64,000 nucleotides of DNA. Source: Acanthochromis polyacanthus (lineage: Eukaryota; Chordata; Actinopteri; Pomacentridae). This document shows, piece by piece, positions 35,845 through 47,570 of this stretch. Under the pieces are notes generated by a model. It had not been told where the DNA came from and made no database searches. It saw only the letters and a program-made list of their open reading frames with translations. The stretch lies in assembly GCF_021347895.1 (NCBI RefSeq), contig NC_067122.1, forward strand, positions 40,801,082-40,865,081, read 5' to 3'. The position numbers were made by a program, and so were the translations under genes. Numbering within the stretch: the first letter of the stretch is position 1; every line of letters begins with the position of its first letter.

Positions 35845-36490
35845 TATGAGCACATATACCCTGAGCAGCTAATATCTGATTTTGTTTGATAAATGAAAGA
35901 GAAAGGGCCAAAAAAATAAAGATTTATAAAAATGCTCTGATGTTTTTTTTTTGTTTTTTTGTTTTTTTTGGCGTTGCTATATGTTTGATACCAAAATAAA
36001 GTTTCAAACTTGTGCAGGCATGACCTGCTATATTGGTTTGCTGCTGTGAAAACAACTTTTTGTTCTTTTTCAATGATGAGCTCTGTTTTGTCTACAAAGA
36101 GCAAGAAAGATGTATAGTTTCTTTTATCAGTATTTGCTGGTAGCTCATGATAGCATTAAGGTCACACCACTAAAACCTTCTACATGTACTGCAAATGGTG
36201 TGTGCTTCACAAAATTAAGCAATAACCTGTTGGGTTCCATTAGGCAGTTCATTAATAGTTGTACATTTGTTAGAAATCCAGGGTGCTCATGATGGAGCCA
36301 GTGTTTGCACCTATACTCTGATCATTCTTATCGAAATGATAAAGCCAGAATGAGCCAGACAGTGTAGGAGGATGCAGTGCTTGGAGCCTAACACAGAAAC
36401 ACAGCAGTGGAAAAGGAAACCGAGACAGACTGAGAGCCTGTAGTCGACCAAGCAGCCACTAGTCAGTAATTTGGACTAAAAAGGTCTGAA
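35845..36490. other. No gene recognised; T-rich run near 35942-35970
   Basis: AT-rich DNA. No coding or RNA feature is visible. Confidence 0.5.
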
Positions 36491-36495
36491 CAGCT

Positions 36496-37140
36496 GATGG
36501 CTCTATCCATCTAAAATGGCAGCTGACCTGTGAGAGTGGCTCTGGGGTCAGGCTGGATTGGACTGGGAGAGATGCACAACAGCTTCACAACAACAGACAT
36601 GTGCTGCTTGGATGAACAGTGTGAGTGTAGCCGCTGTTATTCCTGCTATGGTCACAGTCAAGCTGAGTTTCTACACTTTCCTAAGGACAGGCTTGTCTGT
36701 CTTCATTTTCTGTTTACATTTCATTAAGTCGATGACACGTCCTAATACCTCTCTTTCATCTCATCTCCAGCGAGGAGGTGCAACGGGCCTTCAAGGCTCA
36801 ATCCATCTAACATGGCAGCTGACCTCTGTGAGAGAGAGGAAGGGGAGGAGGGGAAGAAGAAACAAGGAAACACAGATGTCAACTTGTCGAAAGTTGGAAA
36901 AAGAAAAAAAGCACAACCACCAGAAGAAGAATTGAAAAGATGGAAGAGAAAACTAAGGCTTCTATTTTGGACTAAGATGTGGATTTTAAGTTTGGTTTGA
37001 AGCTCCTGTAACTCCATCATATCTAACACCGCCTCTCCACCACAGGCTGTCTGCTGATGGCTTCATCCATCTAACGTGACAACCAGCCTCTGAGAATCGC
37101 TTTGGGGTCATGATGGGTCACAGCTGGAGGAGACAGGAAT
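36496..37140 (+). repeat. Three dispersed copies of an ~80-bp phrase
   Basis: Copies at about 36496, 36793 and 37053 share CTGATGGCT-like sequence, ATCCATCTAA-ATGGCAGCTGACC and, in two of them, GCT(C/T)TGGGGTCA. They differ clearly from each other. A polyadenylation-like AATAAA occurs later at 37277. This could be an internally duplicated non-coding transcript or an unknown repeat; no protein is evident. Confidence 0.4.
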
Positions 37141-38785
37141 ATAGAAATACAAAGAGACAGGGAAACAGAACGACATGTGATTGACTTCATTGTTCTTTAA
37201 TACAGTGCTGATGATGAATGATCTAATCAAGGATAAGTATTGATGTAATGGGACCATCTGAAATCTGGGTGAAGACAAATAAATTCTTACCTTTTAAATC
37301 CGCCCTGCTGCTTGTGTTATTTTGTAAACTGCATGGATGAGATGCAAGATGATGAAGGTAACGGCAGTCTTAAGCTTTTACCTCAACCTGAACACCAAAC
37401 TTTGATGTGCTTATTGAAACTAGCCACGTCATATTTTGAATCATTACAAATTGTCTTGTAAAACAGAAACCACTGTTTCCTGTGAAGGAGGCACTGATTG
37501 AAGTTAGTTGTACTTAACGGATGTTTTCAGTTCAATAAACTCCTTCAGACTATGCCCATGTAGCTGTATTACATGATATACTGTGTGAAATGTGCTTCTG
37601 TCTGTAACATCTTGCTTTCAATCTGTGTCTGACTGTACACCATTTGTTTGTCAGATTGTGTAATGAATGCCTTGGGAAATGTGATGGTATGATGTAAGTA
37701 GAAGAAAGTAAGTTTAGAAAACATAGATGTTTTTGAATTTTTGCTTGTGTTGTTTCAAACAAATGATCATCTAACAGGCTTAACTATTGGATGTGCGAGC
37801 TGGCGCTTAGCTCAACATCTGAAAATGGAAGTAAATTGTTGTCATGGATACAGAGAGTTATATTGTGAACTGTAACTGGAGCCAATGTGTGACACTTCAC
37901 ACAAACACTTTAAGAAACTCACATTTTGTACTTTGCATTTTGTACTTTATATTATTTGTTATTTTTATTTTACTGCTGACCTCTGTGTAATTGTGTAATT
38001 TACATTTGATTACTGGCTATTGTACTCTGTCAAAATAATTTCCTCTGGAATGAAAAGTAGATCTTATCATAGGAACATGAAATTATTATAAAACAATAAT
38101 ATCAACAATAATAAAATGAACACTGGAAATTATTTCATCTTAGGTCTAGATGACATCTGGAAAGCATTCTTCTTTTGTAATCTGTAAAATATTGTGACAA
38201 CCCCTTTGACACTTTCTGAATGACTCAAATAAGACATTGTCAGTGAGTTGTAACTGCATGGTGATCAGCCAACACAGATATCAATGTTAATATGTTTGAA
38301 TATTTTGTTTACCTTTGTGTCTAAATACCTTGAATGCATGTTAACATGTTTGACAGGATCTGTGTCCTAAAAATGCAGAAAGAATTAAAATAACTGTGTT
38401 GAATCCCACACAATGAGTCCCGGCGCATATGTGGTTAAAATCACTACACCATGTTTTTTTGAACACATTATTTACCTTTTTTGACAAAAAAAACAACCTC
38501 AGACCGTGATTTCGACAGCAAATACTCTACCTGGTGTTTTTAATGATAAGACAGTAACTTTTAAGACATGACTTTGAAAGCACTCAGCAAAATTAGTCAA
38601 ACACTATCCTTCAAAGGTGTCTAAAGGTATTTTGACAGTAATGACACCTTTCTTTACAGGAAAACAGCAACAGACTGCTCAAAAGCAGCTCTTCAGAACT
38701 ATATTCCGATTACCTGGTGATACAAATCTGAACCCAGCACTTCTTATAAATAGCTGCAGTTCAATCCATCAGTCAAATTTTTTTT

Positions 38786-38787
<2 letters not shown>
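37141..38787. other. No gene or repeat recognised
   Basis: AT-rich DNA with only short frames. Confidence 0.5.

Positions 38788-38817
<30 letters not shown>
38788..38817. repeat. TA dinucleotide microsatellite
   Basis: An uninterrupted TA run follows a T-rich stretch. Confidence 0.9.
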
Positions 38818-38820
<3 letters not shown>

Positions 38821-38989
38821 ATTAGGAGCATATGACAAACATGTCAGCAGTCAACCTGGTCCACCATCAGCAGGAGCAAATGTCCAAACAGTCCTGTATA
38901 CAGCAAAACAGGACTCTAAAAGAGACTCGTGCAACACTAGAACTGACTGGTTTGTAATCATCTGAGAGATATTTCATCCAATTTCATCT

Positions 38990-39200
38990 TCCCTCCTTTC
39001 ACTAGACTGACACTTAAATTATTAAAGACTTCAATATTCATCTAAATAATTCATCTGACCCCTTCAGTGAGGCGATGTCCTCACTTATTGACACATTTGT
39101 CTTCAATCAAATTCGTACATGAAAAGATCCACCAACACCTTTGATCTGCATCTGGCTTGTTGGAATTCTGTGCCTGATCTAACTGTTTTGTCATTTCCTT
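38990..39200 (+). pseudogene. LINE endonuclease relic (L2/Rex1-like)
   Basis: The + strand from about 39024 translates as KDFNIHLNNSSDPFSEAMSS followed by LIDTFVFNQ, which matches the GDFNIH block and the following helix of APE endonucleases in L2-, CR1- and Rex1-type LINEs. A stop and frame changes follow. The fragment is short and old; the clade cannot be decided from it. Confidence 0.55.
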
Positions 39201-39445
39201 CACGCCTTCATTCGTTTTGATTTGAACTGTCACATCAGTCGACTGACTTGATTGACACAACGCACCTACTAAACTGCTAAATGAATGACTATGACTTGAG
39301 TGAGAGTATCTTGAAGGAATGAAAGGTTACCAGAGACTTGATTTCTTGGTTTATTGCACATTACAGTGTGTTTACAATTATACATCTGAACAGCTAGTTT
39401 CCAAAGATTTATGCACCGTATGTTGGAATAAGGGAAGCAGGCTGA
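39201..39445. other. No gene or repeat recognised
   Basis: This may include decayed remains of the LINE fragment to its left. Nothing more is clear. Confidence 0.4.
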
Positions 39446-41494
39446 TTAGGGTCCGAGCACCGACGGTGCCGAGGACAGGCGGTGCAAGGGCACCAGCTGT
39501 CCAAGGCCCCACGGTGCCTAGGACCCTATTGAAACCCTTGGGTTTATTATTAGGGTCCGAGCACCGCGGTGCCAAGGACCCTATTGAAATGCAAGGAATT
39601 ATTATTATTATTATTATTATTACGCTTTTTTCTATAGACGGGGAAATTGCAGTTTTGCCGGCCTTATCATACCCCAAAATGCATCAAAGTTGGCATGCAC
39701 ATTAGGACTGGTGACAAATTTGAGATTTTTGGGTAGTTGCGCATGTGTGTCTCAAAATGGCTCCATAGCGCCCCCTACAAAATTGAAAAAGTGGTCATTA
39801 GGCCAACTGCCACGACATTTCACCTACAGCTACAATATTTGACGGGCATATGCAGCACTTCTGGACACATGAAAAAGTCAATCATGACCATGCTGTAAAC
39901 CCTACAGGAAGTCAGCCATCTTGAATTACCTGTAAATTTTTTGAGATTCATAACTCATCGGAGTTAAGGCCGAGACACGTCAAATTTGGCCAGTATATGC
40001 AGTAGACCTCCCTGATTAAAAGTTATCAAAATGCTCTGAAAAAGTCAAAGGGCGTGGCCATGGCAGTGATCTAAACTATTGATCCTTTGCCATGAAACAG
40101 GAAGTGGTGTGCAACTCTTCTGAACATGCTCCAATCTGCCTGAAATTTTACATGTATGATCAGAGTCCCACCCTGACAACATCAATGTGGTTATGTACAT
40201 TGACAGTCATAGCGCCACCTTGTGGTATCGGGAAGTACACATTTTTTACACTTTCATGTAGTATTCTTACTCAGTTGATCAGATTGACCTCAAATTTGGT
40301 GACAGAAGCCGAGACACGTTCATGATGATTCCCAGAGAAAATGGTGACTTGTCATCAAAGGGCGTGGCCATGGCGGCGTGGTGAATTTCTTGAAAATTAA
40401 ATTATTCATATCTAAGCTTGAAATGGTCCAATCAGGACCAAACTTCATGTGATGGATACCAGTCAGTATCTGAAAAAATCCACAGTCATATATTTGAAAA
40501 TTCTTATAGTGCCACCTTTTGGCAATAACAAGTATTTGTCATTGCATTCGCATGTGCCATTACCCCATACTTTATAACATCATTCTAAAAATTGGACAGC
40601 TAAGTGTTCACGCCTTGACGATGCCACAGTGTGAAGATTTTGACGATTAATAACACGCTGTTGCCGTGGCAACGTCTCATTGCCGTAACAAAGAAGGTAC
40701 TTTCTGACAGGTTAGAAATGCTCAGTAGCACAACAAAATTAAAACACATATCACGACTGATGAACCGTTTCAAGTTTTATTGGAATTTCACCTGATTGTA
40801 TCAAAATGACTCCACCAAAATGGCTCCACCAAATTTCAAACATTTACTACGGCCAGTGCGCATCACCTACAGCTACGAAATTTGGTAGGGATTTGGAACT
40901 ACTCAAGACACACAAAAATGTAAATGACAACCATGCTCCATATCGACCAGGAAGTCAGCCATTTTGAATTATGTGTCAGATGTATTTAGGATTTGGGGTC
41001 ATTTTTGACTATTTTCAAAAGCTATATGCTCAAACAGGGTTACAGTGAGAGAGCTGAAATTTGGCCAGGATGTACAGCAGGCATGGGTGACCAAAAGTTA
41101 TCAAAATGCTTCGCAAAAGTCTGACGACGTGGTAATGACAACTACTGGAATTGGATAATTTGCCATGAAACAGGAAATGCTGCATAACTGTCCTGAATGT
41201 GCTCCAATTTCCATCATATTTTACATGTATGATCACAGTCCTGCCCTGATCAGATCCAAATGCTGAAATACAGACATGGTTATAGTGCCACCTGGTGGAT
41301 GGAAGGAAATGCTCTATAACTAACCTGTATATGCTTTGATCTGCCTGAAATTTTTACGTGTGATCACAGTCCAATTCTGATGACATCCATGGGCCGGCAT
41401 ACACTCTCGGTCGCAGCGCCACCTGGTGGACATGTATGGATTCGCCGACCAGTGTGGATGCGAGGACCCGTCCATCGCTGCTTGCAGCTTTAAT
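39446..41494 (+). mobile_element. Hairpin-headed repeat, copy A
   Basis: The unit starts TTAGGGTCCGAGCACCG, whose first ~100 bases fold back on themselves, then has a second, shorter header (39551), an ATT run, and a ~1.9-kb body. It ends with GATGCGAGGACCCGTCCATC and GCTGCTTGCAGCTTTAATT. The body reuses phrases such as GGGCGTGGCCATGGCGGC, ATAGCGCCACC(T)TGGTGG and CATGAAACAGGAAATGCTG several times. It encodes no protein that I can see. I recognise it as a common teleost interspersed repeat but do not know its class. Confidence 0.75.
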
Positions 41495-42110
41495 TAGGAT
41501 CCGAGCACCGAGGTGCCAAAGGACCCTATTGGAAACTTAGGGTTTTTTTTTAAAATTAGGGTAAAAGTACCGAGGGTGCCGAGGACAGGCGGTGCAAGGG
41601 CACCGACTGTCCAAGGCACCAACGGTGCCAAAGGACCCTATTGGAACATGAGGGTTTTTAATTTTTTTCTTTATTAGGGTCCGAGCACCGACGTGCTGAG
41701 GACAGGCGGTGCAAGGGCACCGGCTGTCCAAGACACCAAGGGTGCCGAAGGACCCTATTGAAACCCTTGGGTTCATTAGGGTCCGAGCACCGAGGGTGCC
41801 GATGGAAGGACACCGACTGTCCAAAGCACCAGCGGTGCCTAGGACCCTATTGGAACCTTAGGGTTTTTTATGTTTCTTCCTTATTATTATTAGGGTCCAA
41901 GCACCGAGGTGCCGAGGACAGGCAGTGCAAGGGCACCGACTGTCCAAAGCACCAGCGATGCCCAGGACCCTATTGGAACCTTAGGGTTTTTTATTTTTTA
42001 TTATTATTAGGGCCCGAGCACCGAGGGTGCTGAGGACAGGCGGTGCAAGGGCACCGACTGTCCAAGGCACCAGCGGTGCCTAGGGCCCTATTGGAACCTT
42101 AGGGTTTTTT
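41491..42110 (+). repeat. Tandem array of hairpin header modules
   Basis: Six header modules in a row begin at about 41494, 41557, 41673, 41778, 41891 and 42007. A full module has the form AGGGTCCGAGCACCG, then GGTGCCGAGGACAGGCGGTG, AAGG-like loop, GCACCGGCTGTCCAAGG, CACC, CGGTGCCTAGGACCCT, which is an almost complete inverted repeat. Each is followed by ATTG(A/G)AAC and a GGGTTT-T/ATT-rich run. The last module begins copy B. Confidence 0.85.
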
Positions 42111-44449
42111 ATTTTTATTTTTCCTTATTATTATTATTCTGCCAAAACAACTACATTTTTCAGGGCCTGAACATGCTCGAAAAGTCATGAAAATTTGCAC
42201 ACACATCAGAACTGGCGAAAAATTTCATATTTTTTAAGGCATGTGGAGGTGTGTGCCAAAATGGCTCCATACCGCCCCCTACAAAATTTTAAAAAGTGGT
42301 ATTAGGCCAACTCAGAGGGAATTTGGTCAAGACCTACAAAATTTGGGAGGCATATGCAGCACATCAGGAAACACAAAAAAGTCAATCACAGCCATGCTCT
42401 ACACCCAACAGGAAGTGCGCCATCATGCGTTAACTGTACAAAATCTATGATGAACTCCTCCTAGGGGGAAAGTCTGAGCGATCTGAAATTTTGCCAGTAC
42501 ATACAGTAGGTCTTCCTCAGAAAAAGTTATTAAAGTCTTCCTTCATAGTTAAAGGGTATGGTTGTGGCGGCCTGTCGAAATTTGATCCTTCGCCATGAAA
42601 CAGGAAATGCTGTGTAACTCTCCTGAACATGCTCCGATCTGAATGAAACTTTACATGTATGATCACAGACCTGCCTCGATGACATCCATACAGCAAGATT
42701 CATTCACAGTCACAGCGCCACCTTGTGGTATCAAGAATTTGACATTTTTACACTTTCATGTACTATTCTTAGCCTGTTGCTCAGATTCACCTCAGATGTT
42801 GTGACATAAGCCTGAACACACTGATGATGAAGCACAGAAAAAATGGTGACGTGTGATGAAAAGGCGTGTCTGTGGCGGGACGGCAAAGTTTGATGTTTCG
42901 CCATGAAAATTGAAGTGTTCATATCTCAGCTGCAAAGGATCCTATCTGCCCCAAACTTCATGTGCTGGACACCAGAACCAGTTTGAGGACATCCACACTG
43001 AAAAATTTAGAAAAAGTCATAGCGCCACCTCTTGGTAACAAGCAGTTTAGAAATTACATTTGCACACATCATTGCTCCAAACTTTGTCATATCATTCTGA
43101 AAATTGGTCAGCTGATTCTTCACCCCCAGACAATACCACAGTGTGAAGATTTTGATATTTGATGAAATGCTGTTGCCGTGGCAACGCGTTGTTTTTTGAC
43201 AAACAAAGTACTTTTTGACAGGCTTAGAATGTTCAACAGCTCACCAAAATTTACACACACATCACAGTCGTCTCAAGGAATAACACTGTATGCATCTCTG
43301 CAGGGCATGTGCTATAGCGCCCCCTGCAGTATGTTTAATAAACAGCCCCGGCAGCATGTTTCACCTACATCCACAAAATTTGGGAGGCCCATAGAGCACA
43401 CCAGGACACACAAAAAAGCCTCTTGGAGCCATCCCCTAAACTCAACAGGAAGTCCGCCATTTTGAATTAAGTGGATAAAATTTCTGTATTTTTTTCATTT
43501 TTGAGAGCGAACTCCTCCTCGGGGTTAAGGTCGAGAGAGCTGAAATTTTGCCAGGATATACAACACGATGTTATGATCAAAAGTTATTAAAAGATTCTTG
43601 CAGAGTCAAAGGGTGTGGACATGGCGACCTCCAGAATTTTGATGGTTCGCCATGAAACATCAAGTGCTACCTAACTATCCTCTGCATGCTCCAATCGACC
43701 TCAGACCTCACATGATTAAACACAGTCCTGTCCTGATCACATTTATTGGCCAAAATACATTCACAGCATCTACCATAGCGCCCCCTAAAAGATATAAAAT
43801 ATAAAATAGCCTTCACACAGACTTTCACCTATGACTATGAAATTTGGCATGCATATGTAGCACATCAGTGCAAGCAAAAAAGTCTCTTGGAGTCATTCTC
43901 TGAACCCAATTGGAAGTCCGCTATTTTGAATTAAATGTCAGATTTTTGGTGTTTTCGGTCATTTTCAACAATTGATTTCTCACAGGCAATAGCTCCAAAA
44001 CACCTGAAATTGGGAAAATATATACTACACGCCTTCAGGTTGCATATTTGCGACAATTGTTCACAAAACTCAAAGGGCGTGGCCATGGCGGCCAACTGAA
44101 CTTTAATGTTACACCATGAAGCAGGACGTCTTGTGTAAATCCCCTGTACATGCTGCAATCTACCTCAAACTTTACCTGTTTGATCAGAGTCCAGTCCTGA
44201 TGAGTTTCATAGACCACTATACAGGTCACAGAGATAGCGCCACCTGGTGGATGGTCAGAAAGTGCTGCATAAATAGCTTGTACATGCTCCAATCTGCCTG
44301 AAATTTGACCTGATTGCTCAGAATCCAGCCCTCGTTACATCCTTGGGGCTACATACACTCTCAGTCAAACCGCCACCTGGTGGACATGCGTGGATTCGCC
44401 GACCAGCAAGGATGCGAGGACCCGTTCAATGCTGCTCGCAGCTTTAATT
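42007..44449 (+). mobile_element. Hairpin-headed repeat, copy B
   Basis: This copy has the same order as copy A: header, ATT run, body with repeated AGCGCC(A/C)CCT and CATGAAACAGGAA phrases, and end at GATGCGAGGACCCGTTCAAT then GCAGCTTTAATT. It is closer to copy C than to copy A; from about 42240 onward B and C are nearly identical. Confidence 0.78.
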
Positions 44450-44653
44450 AGGGTCCGAGCACCGAGGTGCCGAGGACAGGCGGTGCAAGGGCACCGGCTG
44501 TCCAAGGCACCAACGGTGCCGTAGGACTCTATTGAAACCCTACGGTTTATTATTATTAGGGTCCGAGCACCGAGGTGCCGAGGACAGGCGGTGCAAGGGC
44601 ACCGGCTGTCCAAGGCACCAACGGTGCCGTAGGACCCTATTGGAACCCTACGG

Positions 44654-44701
<48 letters not shown>

Positions 44702-46633
44702 TGTCTCTCAGAACAACTGCATTTTTGAGGGCCTAAACATGCTCAAAAACTCATGAAAATTTGTACACACACCAGAACTGGTGAAAAATTTTATATTCTA
44801 AAGGAATTGTGGTAGTGTATGACAAAATGGCTCCATAGCGCCCCCTACAAAATTTTAAAAAGTGGTATTAGGCCAACTCGGAGGGAATTTGGCCGAGAGC
44901 TAAAAAATTTGGGAGGCATATGCAGCACATCAGGAAACACAAAAAAGTCAATCACAGCCATGCTCTACACCCAACAGGAAGTGCGCCATCATGCGTTAAC
45001 TGTACAAAATCTATGATGAACTCCTCCTAGGGGAAAAGTCTGAGCGATCTGAAATTTTGCCAGTACATACAGCAGACCTTCCTGAGAAAAAGTTATCAAA
45101 ATCTTCCTCCATAGTTAAAGGGTGTGGTCGTGGCGGCCTGTCGAAATTTGATCCTTCGCCATGAAACAGGAAATGCTGTCTAACTCTCCTGAACATGCTC
45201 CGATCTGAATGAAACTTTACATGTATGATCACAGACCTGCCTCGATGACATCCATACAGCAAGATTCATTCACAGTCACAGCGCCACCTTGTGGTATCAA
45301 GAATTTGACATTTTTTACACTTTCATGTACTATTCTTAGCCTGTTGCTCAGATTCACCTCAGATGTTGTGACATAAGCCTGAACACATTGATGATGAAGC
45401 ACAGAAAAAATGGTGACGTGTGATGAAAAGGCGTGTCTGTGGCGGGACGGCAAACTTTCATGTTTCGCCATGAAAATTGAAGTGTTCATATCTCAGCTGC
45501 AAAGGATCCTATCTGCCCCAAACTTCATGTGCTGGACACCAGAACCAGTTTGAGGACATCCACACTGAAAAATTTAGAAAAAGTCATAGCGCCACCTCTT
45601 GGTAACAAGCAGTTTAGAAATTACATTTGCACACATCATTGCTCCAAACTTTGTCATATCATTCTGAAAATTGGTCAGCTGATTCTTCACCCCCAGACAA
45701 TACCACAGTGTGAAGATTTTGATTTTTGATGAAATGCTGTTGCCGTGGCAACGCGTTGTTTTTGTGACAAACAAAGTACTTTTTGACAGGCTTAGAATGT
45801 TCAACAGCTCACCAAAATTTACACACACATCACAGTCGTCTCAAGGAATAACACTGTATGCATCTCTGCAGGGCATGTGCTATAGCGCCCCCTGCAGTAT
45901 GTTTAATAAACAGCCCCCGCAGCATGTTTCACCAACATCCACAAAATTTGGGAGGCCTATAGAGCACACCAGGACACACAAAAAAGCCTCTTGGAGCCAT
46001 CCCCTAAACTCAACAGGAAGTCCGCCATTTTGAATTAAGTGGATAAAATTTCTGTATTTTTTTCATTTTTGAGAGCGAACTCCTCCTCGGGGTTAAGGTC
46101 TGGAGAGCTGAAATTTTGCCAGGATATACAACACGATGTTATGATCAAAAGTTATTAAAAGATTCTTGCAGAGTCAAAGGGTGTGGACATGGCGACCTCC
46201 AGAATTTTGATGGTTCGCCATGAAACATCAGGTGCTACCTAACTATCCTCTGCATGCTCCAATCTACCTCAGAACTCACATGATTAAACACAGTCCTTTC
46301 CTGATCACATTTATTGGCCAAAATACATTCACAGCATGTACCATAGCGCCCCCTACAGCATTTAAATAATAGCCTCCACACAGACTTTCACCTATATCTA
46401 TGAAATTTGGCATGCATATGTAGCACATCAGTGCAAGCAAAAAAGTCTCTTGGAGTCATTCTCTAAACCCAACAGGAAGTTGGCCATTTTGAATTAAATG
46501 TCAGATTTTTGGTGTTTTTGATCATTTTTAACAAATGATTTCTCACAGGCAATAGCTCCAAAACATCTGAAATTGGGACAATATATACTACACGCCTTCA
46601 GGTTGAGTATTTGTGAAAATTGTTCACAAAACT
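44450..46633 (+). mobile_element. Hairpin-headed repeat, copy C, cut off at its 3' side
   Basis: Two complete header modules (about 44450 and 44557) and a long ATT run (44646-44701) precede a body that matches copy B with an offset of about 2.57 kb. Homology stops abruptly after CACAAAACT at 46633, where copy B continues CAAAGGGCGTGGCC. I read this as the insertion point of the Helentron. Confidence 0.78.
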
Positions 46634-46884
46634 TTATCTTTATCTAGTGTTCAATATATTTTATCTTCTTTTTTATCTGCAATTTGAGGTCTCACCTTTT
46701 TCTCAGACTTGTCTTATCTTACCTTTGATGTCACATATAGAGTCAGATATTTCTGTTTGCACCGTGTTCGTGTGGATGATGTGCTAGTTTATGGAAATTT
46801 TAAATGTTTTTGGAAAGACTTTGTAGAGTGAAGTACTTGATAACATATTATAGCAGTTTTTTTTCCAGTGCCAAAATATTCAGC

Positions 46885-46941
46885 AACACTGCAGGGAATC
46901 GAACCCTATCCCAGTACAGCAGGAGTACCATTACCAGTGTT
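46885..46941 (-). other. tRNA-like fold lacking a D arm
   Basis: On the minus strand AACACTG at one end pairs perfectly with CAGTGTT at the other. Between them GTAC-TCCTGCT-GTAC makes a stem with a 7-base loop, and AGGG-TTCGATT-CCCT makes a T-arm-like hairpin with the TTCGATT loop typical of tRNA. There is no room for a D arm. It could be a decayed tRNA or SINE head, or a structural signal of the Helentron 3' region. Confidence 0.4.
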
Positions 46942-47434
46942 TTTTGCTTTTTGACACTACATGGAAAGTAAAGCAAAACCTGCATTACAACGCCATTTGG
47001 CTTGCTACAGTTGACAAATGTTAGATTATTAAATCAATGTATTCATTCTAAGAAATATCATGTACTTATTTGGTTGATTTATATATTTCATTATATAAAT
47101 GTTGTTTCCAATAAGTGTTTTAAGTTTTGTCTGTATTGTTTTTAATTGTAAATGCTGTTGTAATGCAGGAAAAAAAACATCTTTCCAATAAATATATAAT
47201 CTACGATAATACATGAAACTATTAATATAATAATATAATCTATTAAACTATTACATATATTAACATAATTTTTGTATAACATAAACATTTGGAGTACAAA
47301 TACCCAATATCAAATTCCAGTCCAAACTGAGGTTCTGTTCTTTGTCTATTAAGCTTGACTACTGGTGCTAAATTGTATTCAATAAAACAACAATGTTTTA
47401 GTAGAGGAAAGTAAACCTGTTGTCTTTTAAGAGT

Positions 47435-47478
<44 letters not shown>

Positions 47479-47570
47479 CTACTATTGATCAAATGATTAA
47501 GTCTTTACATGCTGTCTTGGTAAAAATGCTGGCTGCATTTGTTAAAATTACAATGTTGCTCCATATCATG

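Noticed and set aside
41500..42110. Apparent proteins containing repeated CPRHLGARTL or GSEHRGAEDR
   Set aside because: They are translations of the hairpin header modules. The frames change from module to module, so coding is unlikely.
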